In this document: in pieces, positions 24,274 to 34,071 of the stretch | Layout: every line of letters starts with the position of its first letter | How positions within the stretch are numbered: the stretch's first letter is position 1 | NCBI RefSeq assembly: GCF_012978815.1 | Contig: NZ_LIWR01000002.1 | Location: 1 to 64,000, forward strand | Direction of reading: 5' to 3' | Source: Campylobacter sp. RM16189 | GTDB taxonomy: Bacteria; Campylobacterota; Campylobacteria; Campylobacterales; Campylobacteraceae | Length of the DNA stretch: 64,000 nt | Notes under the pieces: model-generated | Seen by the model: only the letters and a program-made list of their open reading frames with translations | What the model was told of the DNA's origin: nothing | Databases searched by the model: none | Position numbers and translations under genes: made by a program

Positions 24274-26739
24274 ATGAGTGAGCAAATCACCCTCTTTATA
24301 GATGGCATAGAATGCAAAGCATATGAAGGTGAGTATATACTTGGCACCGCAAGAAAAAACGGGATATTTATCCCTGCAATCTGCTATCTTACCGGATGTT
24401 CGGCGACTTTGGCCTGCAGATTATGTATGGTGGAGGCTGATGGAAAGAGAGTATATGCCTGCAATGCGAAAGTCAAAGAGGGCATGAATGTAGTTACAAA
24501 TACTGATGAAATTAGCGTAGAGCGTAATGCTATTATGCAAACTTATTGTATAAATCACCCTCTTGAGTGTGGAGTATGCGATCAAAGCGGCGAGTGCGAG
24601 TTGCAAAATTTCACTACGCTCATGGGAGTAAGCAGTCAAAAATACGCCATCAAAGATACTTATAAACCTCATAAAAATTGGGGCAAGATAAACTACGATC
24701 CTTCTCTTTGCATAGTTTGTGAGAGGTGTGTTACCGTATGCTCTGATAAGATCGGCGAAAGTGCGCTAAAAACTACTCCAAGAGGCGGCGATCAGCCTGC
24801 TAAGGAGTTAAAAGACAGTATGCCAAAAGATGCTTTTGCTGTTTGGAACAAATTTCAAAAGAGTCTTATAGCGCCTAGTGTGGGAGCAAATTTGGACTGT
24901 TCGTTTTGCGGTGAGTGCACTAGCGTATGTCCCGTTGGAGCTCTTGTAGGAAGTGAGTTTCAATACAGCTCAAACGCATGGGAATTAACCAAAATACCTG
25001 CTTCAAATCCGCATTCAAGCGATTGTGAATTGATGTATTACGACATTAAAGAGAGCGGGATAGAAAATCGCAAAAAGAGAATTTATAGAGTTAGTAACGA
25101 TTTTCACTTTACCACTTTAAATACGGCAGCTAGATACGGATATGATTTTGCCAATGAAAATGCTAAAAAAGATGAGAGTAAATTTAAAGAGATAGTGGAT
25201 AAATTTAAAAACGGTGAAGTAAAAAATATAAAATTTAATAGCTTTATCACAAATGAAGAAGCCTTAATTTTAGAGCGTTTAAGGCGAAAATTCGGGTTAA
25301 ATTTAGTAAATAGCGAGGCTAAAAAATATCAGGACTTTTTAAACGAATTTGCTAAATTTAGCGGCGAGAGCCTATATAACGGCGATGTAGAAAGCTTAAA
25401 TAAAACGGATTTTATTATAAGTGTAGGAACTCTTTTAAGATATGACAGTCCCAATATAAGCTACGCCCTAAATAACGCGCTTAAAATCAATAAATCCTCG
25501 GTAATTTACTTTCATGCAATAGCAGATAAGGTTATTAAAAACTACTCTAAAAATTTGCTTTTTATTCATCATAAAGCGGGTTTAGAGCTTGATATACTGC
25601 TTTGGATTTTGCAAAATTTTGCAGAAAATTTAGATGGTGATCTTGATAAATTTTTAAAAGAAAATTTAATAACTTCTAAAAAAATAGTAGAAATTTTAGA
25701 GCCAAAAGAGATAGAAGAAGAGATCGTTAAGAAGATTACCGATGAAAACGGCGAAACGCAAGAGATTAAAGAGGTAGTTAAAAAGCAGGTTAATGAAAAA
25801 AAAGAACAGGAAGTAAGCGTAGAAGTTTCAAAATTTGCTCTAAATTTAGGCATTGATGAGGATAGAATAAAGGCTTTAACCGATAAGAAGCAAAGCTTTG
25901 CACTGATTATCGGAGAAGATTTTTACTGTCATGAAAATGCTCTTGCCTTAGCCGCTCTTGCAGGACTTATAGCCAAATTTACGAAGTTTAAGGTGATTTT
26001 AATCCCACCTAGAACAAATTCTCTCGGAGTTGCTAAAATTTGTAAATTATCAAATGAAGAGAGCGGGTTTAGTTTTGGATATAACGAAAAGGCAGATTTT
26101 ACTATGAGTATTTCCGAAGGTGATATCGATGCGCCCGCGCTTACTCAGCAAGAAGGAACCTTTAGTAATTACGATAAGCGCGTTGTGCCTACAAATGCGG
26201 CTTTAAAATATGAGGGTTATACTCTAAACGATTTGGCAAACGAGCTTGGAATCAGTTCTAAATGGACAATTGACTATACGTTAAAGCTTGGAGATATTGA
26301 TGAATTTGAAAGAGTGGAGTTTGATGAGCTTGATAATTTTTATGAAAATTCAGGAGCTTGCAAAAGAGGGTATCTCTTAAAATCTCAAAAAATAAATAGT
26401 GAAGCAAGGCTTGATTTTAAAAATTTAAAGAGCGAAGAGATTAAATTTAATATATATAGGGCAAATCCTATTCATCAATTTTCAAAATTTACAAATATGG
26501 CTTCTCAGCTCAATGAAACCGGAGCCTTGTATGTATCAAGCGGATTTTTAGACGAAAACGGCTTTAAGGATAGCGAGATAGTAAATTTAAAAAATGAAAA
26601 TTTAACTTTGGCGATTAGGTTAAAGCTGGATAGCTATTTAGAGGGTGTAGCGGCTTATATTGGAGATTTTGACGAACATATTGATATAGAGCCGTTTTTT
26701 ATAAGCAGATATGCAAATTTAAAGATAGAGAGGGCGTGA
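24274..26739 (+). CDS. nuoG: Complex I subunit G (iron-sulfur subunit) with a charged insert
   Basis: The 821-aa protein has an N-terminal [2Fe-2S] domain (Cys37, 48, 51, 63), the His95/Cys99/102/108 ligand set of cluster N5, and two [4Fe-4S] sites (Cys146/149/152/156 and Cys209/212/215/219). A degenerate molybdopterin-oxidoreductase-like domain follows. Around residues 470-520 a Lys/Glu-rich segment (EPKEIEEEIVKKITDENGE..., then VNEKKEQEVSVEV) interrupts that domain; I know no function for it. In the absence of NuoE/NuoF, NuoG is the likely first iron-sulfur acceptor. It is preceded by AGGATGAG. Confidence 0.93.
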   Translation: MSEQITLFIDGIECKAYEGEYILGTARKNGIFIPAICYLTGCSATLACRLCMVEADGKRVYACNAKVKEGMNVVTNTDEISVERNAIMQTYCINHPLECGVCDQSGECELQNFTTLMGVSSQKYAIKDTYKPHKNWGKINYDPSLCIVCERCVTVCSDKIGESALKTTPRGGDQPAKELKDSMPKDAFAVWNKFQKSLIAPSVGANLDCSFCGECTSVCPVGALVGSEFQYSSNAWELTKIPASNPHSSDCELMYYDIKESGIENRKKRIYRVSNDFHFTTLNTAARYGYDFANENAKKDESKFKEIVDKFKNGEVKNIKFNSFITNEEALILERLRRKFGLNLVNSEAKKYQDFLNEFAKFSGESLYNGDVESLNKTDFIISVGTLLRYDSPNISYALNNALKINKSSVIYFHAIADKVIKNYSKNLLFIHHKAGLELDILLWILQNFAENLDGDLDKFLKENLITSKKIVEILEPKEIEEEIVKKITDENGETQEIKEVVKKQVNEKKEQEVSVEVSKFALNLGIDEDRIKALTDKKQSFALIIGEDFYCHENALALAALAGLIAKFTKFKVILIPPRTNSLGVAKICKLSNEESGFSFGYNEKADFTMSISEGDIDAPALTQQEGTFSNYDKRVVPTNAALKYEGYTLNDLANELGISSKWTIDYTLKLGDIDEFERVEFDELDNFYENSGACKRGYLLKSQKINSEARLDFKNLKSEEIKFNIYRANPIHQFSKFTNMASQLNETGALYVSSGFLDENGFKDSEIVNLKNENLTLAIRLKLDSYLEGVAAYIGDFDEHIDIEPFFISRYANLKIERA

Positions 26740-26740
26740 T

Positions 26741-27730
26741 ATGGACGGGTTTTTTATAGTCGAAACTATCGTTAAATCTTTTATTGTTATATCCGTTTTT
26801 GCCACTCTTGCCGGTCTTGGAACGTATGCCGAGCGAAAGGTTTTAGCCTATATGCAGCGTAGAATAGGTCCAAGTATGGTTGGTCCCGGAGGTATTTTGC
26901 AGCTTGTGGCAGATATGATAAAGCTCTTTACTAAAGAGGATATCATTCCTCAGTTTGCAAACAAGCCTATCTTTATGATAGCTCCTATTATATCGGCTGT
27001 TGGAGCCTTTGCGGCGCTAGCTGTCGTACCGTTTTTCCCTGAATTTACACTTTTTGGACGCACAATTAGGCCGATTTTAGCCGATGTGGGTGTGGGAGTG
27101 CTTTATGTACTCGGAGTTGGTGGAGTTTGCGTACTATCTCCGCTTCTTGCAGGGCTTTCAAGCCATAATAAATATGCGCTTATAGCTGCGGCAAGGGCCT
27201 CTATGCAGCTTATTAGCTTTGAGGTTGTAACGGGACTTTCGCTTCTAAGCGTAATCATGATGGTCGGCTCTTTATCCTTAATAGATATTAATAGTTACCA
27301 AAACACCGGACTTGGAGGCTGGCTTATCTTTAAGCAGCCACTAGCTTTTATACTATTTTTGATATCGTCGTTTGTAGAGACTAATAGAACTCCATTTTGT
27401 ATGACCGAAAATGAGACGGAGTTAATCGCCGGCTATGGCACCGAGTATTCCGGTATGCGTTGGGCCATGTTTTTTATAGGTGAGTATGCCAATATGATAA
27501 CAGCTTCATTTTTAGTAAGTCTTGTATTTTTAGGCGGATTTAATCCTGTTTGGTTTTTGCCGGGCGGACTGATGATACTTTTAAAAGTTAGTTTTATATT
27601 TTTCCTATTTCTTTGGACTAGGGCTGCATGGCCTCATGTTAGAGTTGATCAGCTTATGGGGCTTTGTTGGAAGGTTTTGATGCCTTTGGCTGTCTTAAAT
27701 ATCCTGATAACCGGTTTAGTGTTGGTGTGA
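26741..27730 (+). CDS. nuoH: Complex I subunit H
   Basis: The 329-aa membrane subunit links the quinone cavity to the proton channels. It has about eight transmembrane helices. The conserved loops are [60 protein letters not shown] and [18 protein letters not shown]. The start follows the nuoG stop by one base. Confidence 0.97.
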   Translation: MDGFFIVETIVKSFIVISVFATLAGLGTYAERKVLAYMQRRIGPSMVGPGGILQLVADMIKLFTKEDIIPQFANKPIFMIAPIISAVGAFAALAVVPFFPEFTLFGRTIRPILADVGVGVLYVLGVGGVCVLSPLLAGLSSHNKYALIAAARASMQLISFEVVTGLSLLSVIMMVGSLSLIDINSYQNTGLGGWLIFKQPLAFILFLISSFVETNRTPFCMTENETELIAGYGTEYSGMRWAMFFIGEYANMITASFLVSLVFLGGFNPVWFLPGGLMILLKVSFIFFLFLWTRAAWPHVRVDQLMGLCWKVLMPLAVLNILITGLVLV

Positions 27731-27731
27731 G

Positions 27732-28376
27732 ATGAAAGATTATATTTTTATAAAAACAGATGATGCGGCGATCTCTAATATTGATAAATTTAAAAGGCTA
27801 GTAAGGCGAACCTTTAAACTTGAGCTTTTTAAAGGGCTTTGGATAGTTCTAAAAGAGATGATTAGCGGTAAGTCGCATACTCTTTTATATCCTCTTGAAA
27901 AGATGCAGCTCAGCCCTAGATATAGGGCCGTGCATAAGCTTATGAGATTTATAGAGAGTGAAAACGAACGATGTATAGGGTGCGGACTCTGTGAGAAAAT
28001 TTGTGTTAGCAACTGTATCGCTATGGAGACTAAGCTTGATGAGAATGGACGTAAGAGAGTTGTTAATTACTCTATAAACTATGGTCGATGCGTATATTGC
28101 GGGCTTTGCGCCGATGTTTGTCCGGAAATTGCCATAGTGCATGGAGGCGAATATGAAAACGCAAGCGAGCAAAGAGCTTATTTTGGCTTTAAAGAGGATC
28201 TTTTAACTCCAAAAGATAAGCTTTGTGAACAGGTGGAATTCCCTGGATATGGCAGCTTAAGAGAGGATGCGGATAAATTTGTCAAAGCAACTCCAAATGC
28301 ATATATAAATATAGATGAAATTTCTAATGAGCCAGAAAAAAAGAGTGAAATTTCAAAGGAAAATAAAGATGTTTGA
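27732..28376 (+). CDS. nuoI: Complex I subunit I (clusters N6a/N6b)
   Basis: The 214-aa ferredoxin-like subunit has two [4Fe-4S] motifs, [15 protein letters not shown] and [13 protein letters not shown], that conduct electrons to NuoB. The N-terminal 75 residues and the Glu/Lys-rich C-terminal 50 residues are longer than in enteric NuoI. It overlaps nuoJ by 8 bases. Confidence 0.95.
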   Translation: MKDYIFIKTDDAAISNIDKFKRLVRRTFKLELFKGLWIVLKEMISGKSHTLLYPLEKMQLSPRYRAVHKLMRFIESENERCIGCGLCEKICVSNCIAMETKLDENGRKRVVNYSINYGRCVYCGLCADVCPEIAIVHGGEYENASEQRAYFGFKEDLLTPKDKLCEQVEFPGYGSLREDADKFVKATPNAYINIDEISNEPEKKSEISKENKDV

Positions 28377-28902
28377 AGTAGTAGCCTTTTATTTTTTCGC
28401 CGCTACCTCGATAGCATGCTTTGGTATAAGCGTATTTAGTAAAAATGTTCTTTATGCTATGAGCGCATTAGCGGGCGGAATGATCTTTATTTCCGGATTT
28501 TTCTTTTTGCTTGGGGCTGAATTTCTAGGAGTTGTGCAAATAATCGTTTATACTGGAGCCGTGATGGTTCTGTATGCATTTTCGATGATGTTCTTTGATG
28601 TCAGTAAAGACGTAGTGGAAAATAGAAGCAAGGTGGCAAACAGGCTAATATACACTCTTAGCGTATTGTCCGCTCTGATTTTGGTGCTTATATTTTCAGC
28701 TCCGATCATTTCATCAAATTTAGACGCTCAATATCCTATCGTAGAAAATGTCGGTAACGTCGAGATAATAGGAATTTTGCTATTTACAAAATATCTAATT
28801 GTGTTTGAATTGGCGGCTGTAATGCTACTTGTTGCTATGGTAAGCGCGATAGTGCTCGCTCATAAAGATATGGACAGGGGAGATAGCGATGATAACGCTT
28901 AG
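28369..28902 (+). CDS. nuoJ: Complex I subunit J
   Basis: The 177-aa membrane subunit has five predicted helices; [27 protein letters not shown] in helix three carries the conserved pi-bulge region. The start is taken at ATG 28369 with AAAGGA upstream within nuoI; the frame reaches back to 28315 but those residues duplicate the nuoI coding region in another frame. It overlaps nuoK by 14 bases. Confidence 0.94.
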   Translation: MFEVVAFYFFAATSIACFGISVFSKNVLYAMSALAGGMIFISGFFFLLGAEFLGVVQIIVYTGAVMVLYAFSMMFFDVSKDVVENRSKVANRLIYTLSVLSALILVLIFSAPIISSNLDAQYPIVENVGNVEIIGILLFTKYLIVFELAAVMLLVAMVSAIVLAHKDMDRGDSDDNA

Positions 28903-29197
28903 TCACTATTTGATAGTTTCGGCAATTATGTTTGGACTTGGTATTTTTGGCATCATAAAAAGAACTAACCTAATAATGCTATTTTTTTCTACTGAAATTT
29001 TATTAAACTCAGCAAATGTGGCTTTGGCCGCGATATCTAAATTTAGCGGAGATATGACAGGGCAAATTTTTGCCTTTTTTATTATAGCTGTTGCTGCTAG
29101 CGAGCTAGCGGTAGGGCTTGGACTCTTGGTGCTTTGGTATAAAAAGACAGGCTCTATAGAGATTTCAAGCATGAAGAGCATGAGGAGAGGGTCGTGA
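28889..29197 (+). CDS. nuoK: Complex I subunit K
   Basis: The 102-aa subunit has three transmembrane helices with the conserved Glu in FFSTEILLNSANVAL and a second in VAASELAVGLGLL; these form part of the proton path. Normal family length. The start lies within nuoJ and the end overlaps the GTG of nuoL. Confidence 0.96.
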   Translation: MITLSHYLIVSAIMFGLGIFGIIKRTNLIMLFFSTEILLNSANVALAAISKFSGDMTGQIFAFFIIAVAASELAVGLGLLVLWYKKTGSIEISSMKSMRRGS

Positions 29198-31050
29198 ATC
29201 AAGCTGTTTTGTTTGTAGTTTCGCTATTTTTACCGCTTGTCTCTGCAATATTTGCCGGTATTTTTTCACACTCAAGACAGATGAATTTTGTGGGAGTAAT
29301 ATGCTCTGTTCTTATAGCTTTAAGCACGGTATCTTCGTTGATATTTTTAAATTTGGTAATAGTTGGCGGAGAGATTGAGATTTATCTTAAAGATTTTATC
29401 GTAGCGGGCGGATTTGAGAGCGAATTTAGCTTTATTATAGATGAAGTAAGCGTAATAATGATGTCTGTTGTCGGTATAGTAGCAAGTGTAGTGCATATCT
29501 ATTCTATAAGCTATATGCATAATGATGCTGGATTTAATAGATTTTTTAGCTATCTTGGGCTGTTTGTCTTCTCTATGCTAATACTTGTAATGAGCGATAA
29601 TTTTATCGGGCTATTTATAGGCTGGGAGGGCGTGGGATTATGCTCTTGGTTGCTAATTGGCTTTTGGTATAAAAAGCAGAGTGCAAGCTGGGCGGCAAAT
29701 GAAGCCTTTATAATGAATAGGGTAGCGGATCTGGCTATACTAATAGGAATATTTCTGATATATCAAGAGTTTGGAAGCGTAAGATATGATGAGGTTTTTA
29801 GTATGGTCTCAAGCGCTGACTCTTATCTGATAATACTAATTGCGGCTTGTTTATTTGTGGGTGCGATGGGCAAGAGTGCTCAATTTCCATTTCATACTTG
29901 GCTTGCAGACGCAATGGAGGGTCCAACTCCGGTATCGGCACTCATTCATGCCGCTACGATGGTAACCGCCGGAGTTTATTTGGTTATTAGAGCCAATGAA
30001 ATTTTTGCTCTTACTCCAGAAATTAGTAGCTTTATAGCCTATCTTGGTGCTTTTGTAGCGATATTTGCTGCATCAATGGCCATAGTTAATAGAGATTTGA
30101 AAAAGATAATAGCCTATTCTACGCTATCTCAGCTTGGTTATATGTTTGTAGCCGCAGGGCTGGGAGCTTACTGGATAGCGCTGTTTCATCTTGCCACGCA
30201 TGCCTTTTTTAAGTCATTGTTGTTTTTGTGCGCTGGTAATGTAATGCATGCGATGAATGATGAGCTTGATATTAAAAAGATGGGCGGGCTTTATAAATTT
30301 ATGAAGATAACCGCTATATTTATGGTAATCGGCTCTGTTGCTTTGGCTGGATTTTATCCGTTTGCAGGATTCTTCTCTAAAGATAAAATTTTAGAAGTAG
30401 CGTTTAGCGAAGGAAATTTTATCATATATGCCATTCTTTTAATCACAGCCGCCATGACAGCATTTTATAGCTTTAGACTTATAATGCTTGTATTTTTTAC
30501 AGATAGCAAATTTGAGCACCATCCGCATGAGGCGAACAGATCTACTATAATTTCTCTTGTGCCTCTTGTGATAATGTCATTTTTGGCAGGATTTTTAGAG
30601 CATAAATTTGAGATCGTTTCAACTATAGTTTTGCCAGATTATCTATTTGATATTAAAGACGGCACTAGAAATTTTATGGTAATTTTTACGCTTTTGATAG
30701 TTTCTCTCTCAACCGTTTTTTCCGTATTTGCATATAAAAAAGGGATTTTTAAAGAAGATGTTAAAGAATTTTGGGTTTATAAAATTTTAGAGCGACAATA
30801 CTATATACCTCAAATTTATGATAGATTTTTTGTAAGAGGTTATCAGGCAATATCAAAGATATGCAGAAAATTTGACGAGGCTATAATAGATAGAAGTGTT
30901 GATTTTATCGCAAAATCGATCCATTCTTTGGCTAAATTTTCAGATAATATGCAAAGCGGAGATCTAAGTATAATGCTTAGATTGATGGTGCTCGGATTTG
31001 CCATCTTACTAACCCTTGCATTTTTGTTTACAAAGGCTATAAATGCTTAG
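29194..31050 (+). CDS. nuoL: Complex I subunit L (antiporter-like, lateral helix)
   Basis: The 618-aa protein is the distal proton-pumping subunit with about 16 helices and the C-terminal horizontal helix. Family stretches are LFIGWEGVGLCSWLLIGFWY, GKSAQFPFHTWLADAMEGPTPVSALIHAATMVTAGVYL and AYSTLSQLGYMFVA; the key Lys and Glu of the antiporter fold lie in these. GTG is the start. The end overlaps nuoM by 8 bases. Confidence 0.97.
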   Translation: MNQAVLFVVSLFLPLVSAIFAGIFSHSRQMNFVGVICSVLIALSTVSSLIFLNLVIVGGEIEIYLKDFIVAGGFESEFSFIIDEVSVIMMSVVGIVASVVHIYSISYMHNDAGFNRFFSYLGLFVFSMLILVMSDNFIGLFIGWEGVGLCSWLLIGFWYKKQSASWAANEAFIMNRVADLAILIGIFLIYQEFGSVRYDEVFSMVSSADSYLIILIAACLFVGAMGKSAQFPFHTWLADAMEGPTPVSALIHAATMVTAGVYLVIRANEIFALTPEISSFIAYLGAFVAIFAASMAIVNRDLKKIIAYSTLSQLGYMFVAAGLGAYWIALFHLATHAFFKSLLFLCAGNVMHAMNDELDIKKMGGLYKFMKITAIFMVIGSVALAGFYPFAGFFSKDKILEVAFSEGNFIIYAILLITAAMTAFYSFRLIMLVFFTDSKFEHHPHEANRSTIISLVPLVIMSFLAGFLEHKFEIVSTIVLPDYLFDIKDGTRNFMVIFTLLIVSLSTVFSVFAYKKGIFKEDVKEFWVYKILERQYYIPQIYDRFFVRGYQAISKICRKFDEAIIDRSVDFIAKSIHSLAKFSDNMQSGDLSIMLRLMVLGFAILLTLAFLFTKAINA

Positions 31051-32557
31051 TTTGATAATATTTTTCCCAGCTTTTGCTGCAATGCTTGGTTTTTTGATAG
31101 ACGAGAAGAGCATTAAGGTTTATGGGGTTTGTATAGCCTTTATAGAGTTTTTGTTGACTCTTTTTATGTGGTTTAGTTTTAGTGGAAGCATTGAGGAATT
31201 TAGCCTTATAAATCATCTCTCTTTGGTTGGGTTTTTAAATGTAAACTATACTGTCGGAGTTGATGGAATTTCACTATTTTTGGTTATTTTAAGCTCGTTC
31301 ATGACTCTTATTGGGCTTATATCTTTAAATTTAAAGGGAAATTTAAAACATCTTATCATATCGATCCTATTTTTAGAGATGACGATGATGGGTGTGTTTT
31401 TGGCTCTTGATGCGATTTTATTCTATATATTTTGGGAGCTTAGTCTATTGCCTATGCTATATATAATAGGCGCTTGGGGAAGCGAAAATAGAATTTATGC
31501 CGCGGTTAAATTTTTCATATATACCTTTTTTGGCTCTGTTTTTATGCTTGTAGCGATTTTGGCGATGGCATATCTGCACTATAGGACAAATGGATTTTGG
31601 AGTTTTTCTATACTAGATTGGCAAAATTTACAGCTACCTTTAAACACTCAAATTTGGCTATTTTTAGCATTTTTTATTGCCTTTGCGGTAAAAACTCCTA
31701 TGTTTCCGTTTCACACCTGGCTTCCTTACGCTCACGGTCAAGCCCCTACCATAGGTTCAGTTTTACTTGCTGCGGTCTTGCTTAAGATGGGAACTTACGG
31801 CTTTGTAAGATTTTCTCTTCCTATGTTTCCCGATGCTAGCGTAGAGCTATTTAATCTAGTCGCGATTTTAGCCGTTATTATGGTTATTTATACGGCTCTA
31901 ATAGCCTATGCTCAAGACGATATGAAGCAGGTTATAGCCTATAGCTCTATTTCGCATATGGGTATTATAGTGCTTGGAATTTTTGCTATGAACATAGAGG
32001 GTGTTAGCGGAGCTATATTTATGATGATTAGCCACGGTATAGTTAGCGGTGCTCTATTTTTGCTGGTTGGTATAATATACGAGCGAAGGCATACTAAGAT
32101 GATAGCGGAATTTGGAGGGCTTGCTAATGTTATGCCAAGATATGCTTTGATTTTTTGTGTAGTTATGCTTGGCAGCATAGGGCTTCCGCTTACAATAGGA
32201 TTTGTGGGCGAATTTTTAAGTCTAGTTGGAATTTTTAAAGCAAATTTCATATACGCTCTCTTAGGTGGCATAGGCATAATAGTCGGTGCAATATATATGC
32301 TAAATCTCTTTAGAAAGGTTTTTTACGGAGTATGCGACAAAGAAGAAAATTTGAAGCTAAATGATCTAAATTTAAGAGAGATTGTCACCCTTGTACCTCT
32401 TTGTCTGCTTGTTATCTATCTTGGGGTTAGTCCAAATATTATGTTAAAGCCTATAGATATGAGCGTAAATCAAATGATGGTCAAGATGTATAATAAATCT
32501 TTAAAAAGCGAGACAAAAGAGTTTATTGTAAATTCCAATAGAATCGGAGGTAGATAA
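31043..32557 (+). CDS. nuoM: Complex I subunit M (antiporter-like)
   Basis: The 504-aa proton-pumping subunit has about 14 helices with FYIFWELSLLPMLYIIGAWG, VKTPMFPFHTWLPYAHGQAPTIGSVLLAAVLLKMGTYG and AYSSISHMGIIVLGI. Stop and start of nuoM and nuoN share a base. Normal length. Confidence 0.97.
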   Translation: MLSLIIFFPAFAAMLGFLIDEKSIKVYGVCIAFIEFLLTLFMWFSFSGSIEEFSLINHLSLVGFLNVNYTVGVDGISLFLVILSSFMTLIGLISLNLKGNLKHLIISILFLEMTMMGVFLALDAILFYIFWELSLLPMLYIIGAWGSENRIYAAVKFFIYTFFGSVFMLVAILAMAYLHYRTNGFWSFSILDWQNLQLPLNTQIWLFLAFFIAFAVKTPMFPFHTWLPYAHGQAPTIGSVLLAAVLLKMGTYGFVRFSLPMFPDASVELFNLVAILAVIMVIYTALIAYAQDDMKQVIAYSSISHMGIIVLGIFAMNIEGVSGAIFMMISHGIVSGALFLLVGIIYERRHTKMIAEFGGLANVMPRYALIFCVVMLGSIGLPLTIGFVGEFLSLVGIFKANFIYALLGGIGIIVGAIYMLNLFRKVFYGVCDKEENLKLNDLNLREIVTLVPLCLLVIYLGVSPNIMLKPIDMSVNQMMVKMYNKSLKSETKEFIVNSNRIGGR

Positions 32558-34047
32558 TGAGTGAGCTGATATTTGTAAGCTTAGAAGAGTTAAATATATC
32601 TTCTGTCGCCTCAATGCTATCTTTGATCTTTTTTGCGCTTTTTATTCTTTGTATAGGCACATTTAAAAAAGATCTGTCAAAGACCTTTTATGCGATATTT
32701 TCTCTAATAGCTATCATGCTAAATTTAGGAATAGTCATAGATCATTACATACTATCAAAGGGTTTTTTTGATTTATTGCTGGTTGATGGTATTTCGGTTT
32801 TGTCTCAGATTATTATTCTTATAGCATCCTCTTTATTTATCCCGCTTTCGCTTAGCACTAAGAGGTTTTTTGAATACGAAATAAGCGAATTTTACGCGCT
32901 ATTTTTATTTATGATAGCCGGATTTGAGTTTATGGTTAGTAGTAATAATCTTATCTTGATATTTATAGGACTTGAAACCTCTTCTTTGGCGCTTTATACT
33001 CTAATCGCTCTTCATAATAAGATAAAATCAATAGAAGCTGCTATAAAGTACTTTACGATGGGGGCTCTTAGTTCTGGATTTTTTGTATTTGGCGCTGCTA
33101 TGTTTTATATGGCGACAGGAAGTGTAGAGATAAATTTAATAGCTGATGCGATAAAGCAATTCGGACTACAAAGCAGTATGATAGCCACTCTTGGATGTGT
33201 GTTTATGTTTGGCGCTATAGGGTTTAAGCTCTCATTGATACCTTTTCATACCTGGGTACCTGATGTTTATGAGGGTGCCAATGCTCCTTTAGCTGGATAT
33301 ATGTCTGTAGTGCCTAAGGTAGCCGGATTTATAGTAGCTTTAAGGCTATTTGAGGCACTTGCGCATTCTAATATATACTGGGTGCATTATATGCTCTATA
33401 TTTCTGCTATTTTGACAATGACTCTTGCCAATATTATGGCTTTAGTTCAAAGAGATGTAAAAAGAATGCTCGCATTTAGCTCTATAGCGCATGCCGGATT
33501 TGTGCTTTGCGCTATAGTTATAGGAACCTCTCAAGCAAATGTATCATTGTTTTTATACTGGATTATGTTTTTGTTTGCAAATTTGGGTGCATTTTCTATG
33601 CTCTGGGTTGCAAGATGTGATGATACAGTCTGCTGGGACAAAAGATTTAAACACCCTTATGAGAAATTTGCAGGGCTTATTAAGACCCTTCCAAGTTATG
33701 CGGTGATAATGGCGATTTTTATGGTTGCCTTAGCCGGAATTCCGCCTTTTAGCGTATTTTGGGGTAAGATGTATCTGATATCTTCGGCTATTGCAGGTGA
33801 TCATGTGGTTTTAGCAGTCGTAATGGCTTTAAATAGTGCGATAGCAATATACTATTATCTAAAGCTCGTTGTTGTGATGTTTTTAAAAGAGCCAATAGTA
33901 AGTGATAAAAACCTCTATATTGCAAATACCTCTGGCGCACTTAAAGCCATTGTAGGGTTTGCCGCGATAACTACCATAGGGGCGATATTTATGGTGGATT
34001 CATTGCTTGAGTTTATCGCAAGTTTCGTTATCGCAAGTGGTTTTTAA
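32557..34047 (+). CDS. nuoN: Complex I subunit N (antiporter-like)
   Basis: The 496-aa proton-pumping subunit is the last of the complex. It contains LIFIGLETSSLALYTLIAL, KLSLIPFHTWVPDVYEGANAPLAGYMSVVPKVAGF and LAFSSIAHAGFVLCAI. About 14 helices. pflA follows 24 bases later with its own -10 element. Confidence 0.97.
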   Translation: MSELIFVSLEELNISSVASMLSLIFFALFILCIGTFKKDLSKTFYAIFSLIAIMLNLGIVIDHYILSKGFFDLLLVDGISVLSQIIILIASSLFIPLSLSTKRFFEYEISEFYALFLFMIAGFEFMVSSNNLILIFIGLETSSLALYTLIALHNKIKSIEAAIKYFTMGALSSGFFVFGAAMFYMATGSVEINLIADAIKQFGLQSSMIATLGCVFMFGAIGFKLSLIPFHTWVPDVYEGANAPLAGYMSVVPKVAGFIVALRLFEALAHSNIYWVHYMLYISAILTMTLANIMALVQRDVKRMLAFSSIAHAGFVLCAIVIGTSQANVSLFLYWIMFLFANLGAFSMLWVARCDDTVCWDKRFKHPYEKFAGLIKTLPSYAVIMAIFMVALAGIPPFSVFWGKMYLISSAIAGDHVVLAVVMALNSAIAIYYYLKLVVVMFLKEPIVSDKNLYIANTSGALKAIVGFAAITTIGAIFMVDSLLEFIASFVIASGF

Positions 34048-34059
34048 ATTTAAAAATTT

Positions 34060-34065
34060 TATAAT
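34060..34065 (+). promoter_or_regulatory. -10 element placed for a leaderless pflA transcript
   Basis: A perfect TATAAT ends 6 bases before the A of the pflA ATG, so transcription is predicted to start at or next to the first base of the start codon. No ribosome binding site is present between nuoN and pflA. Confidence 0.45.
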
Positions 34066-34071
34066 GTCAAT

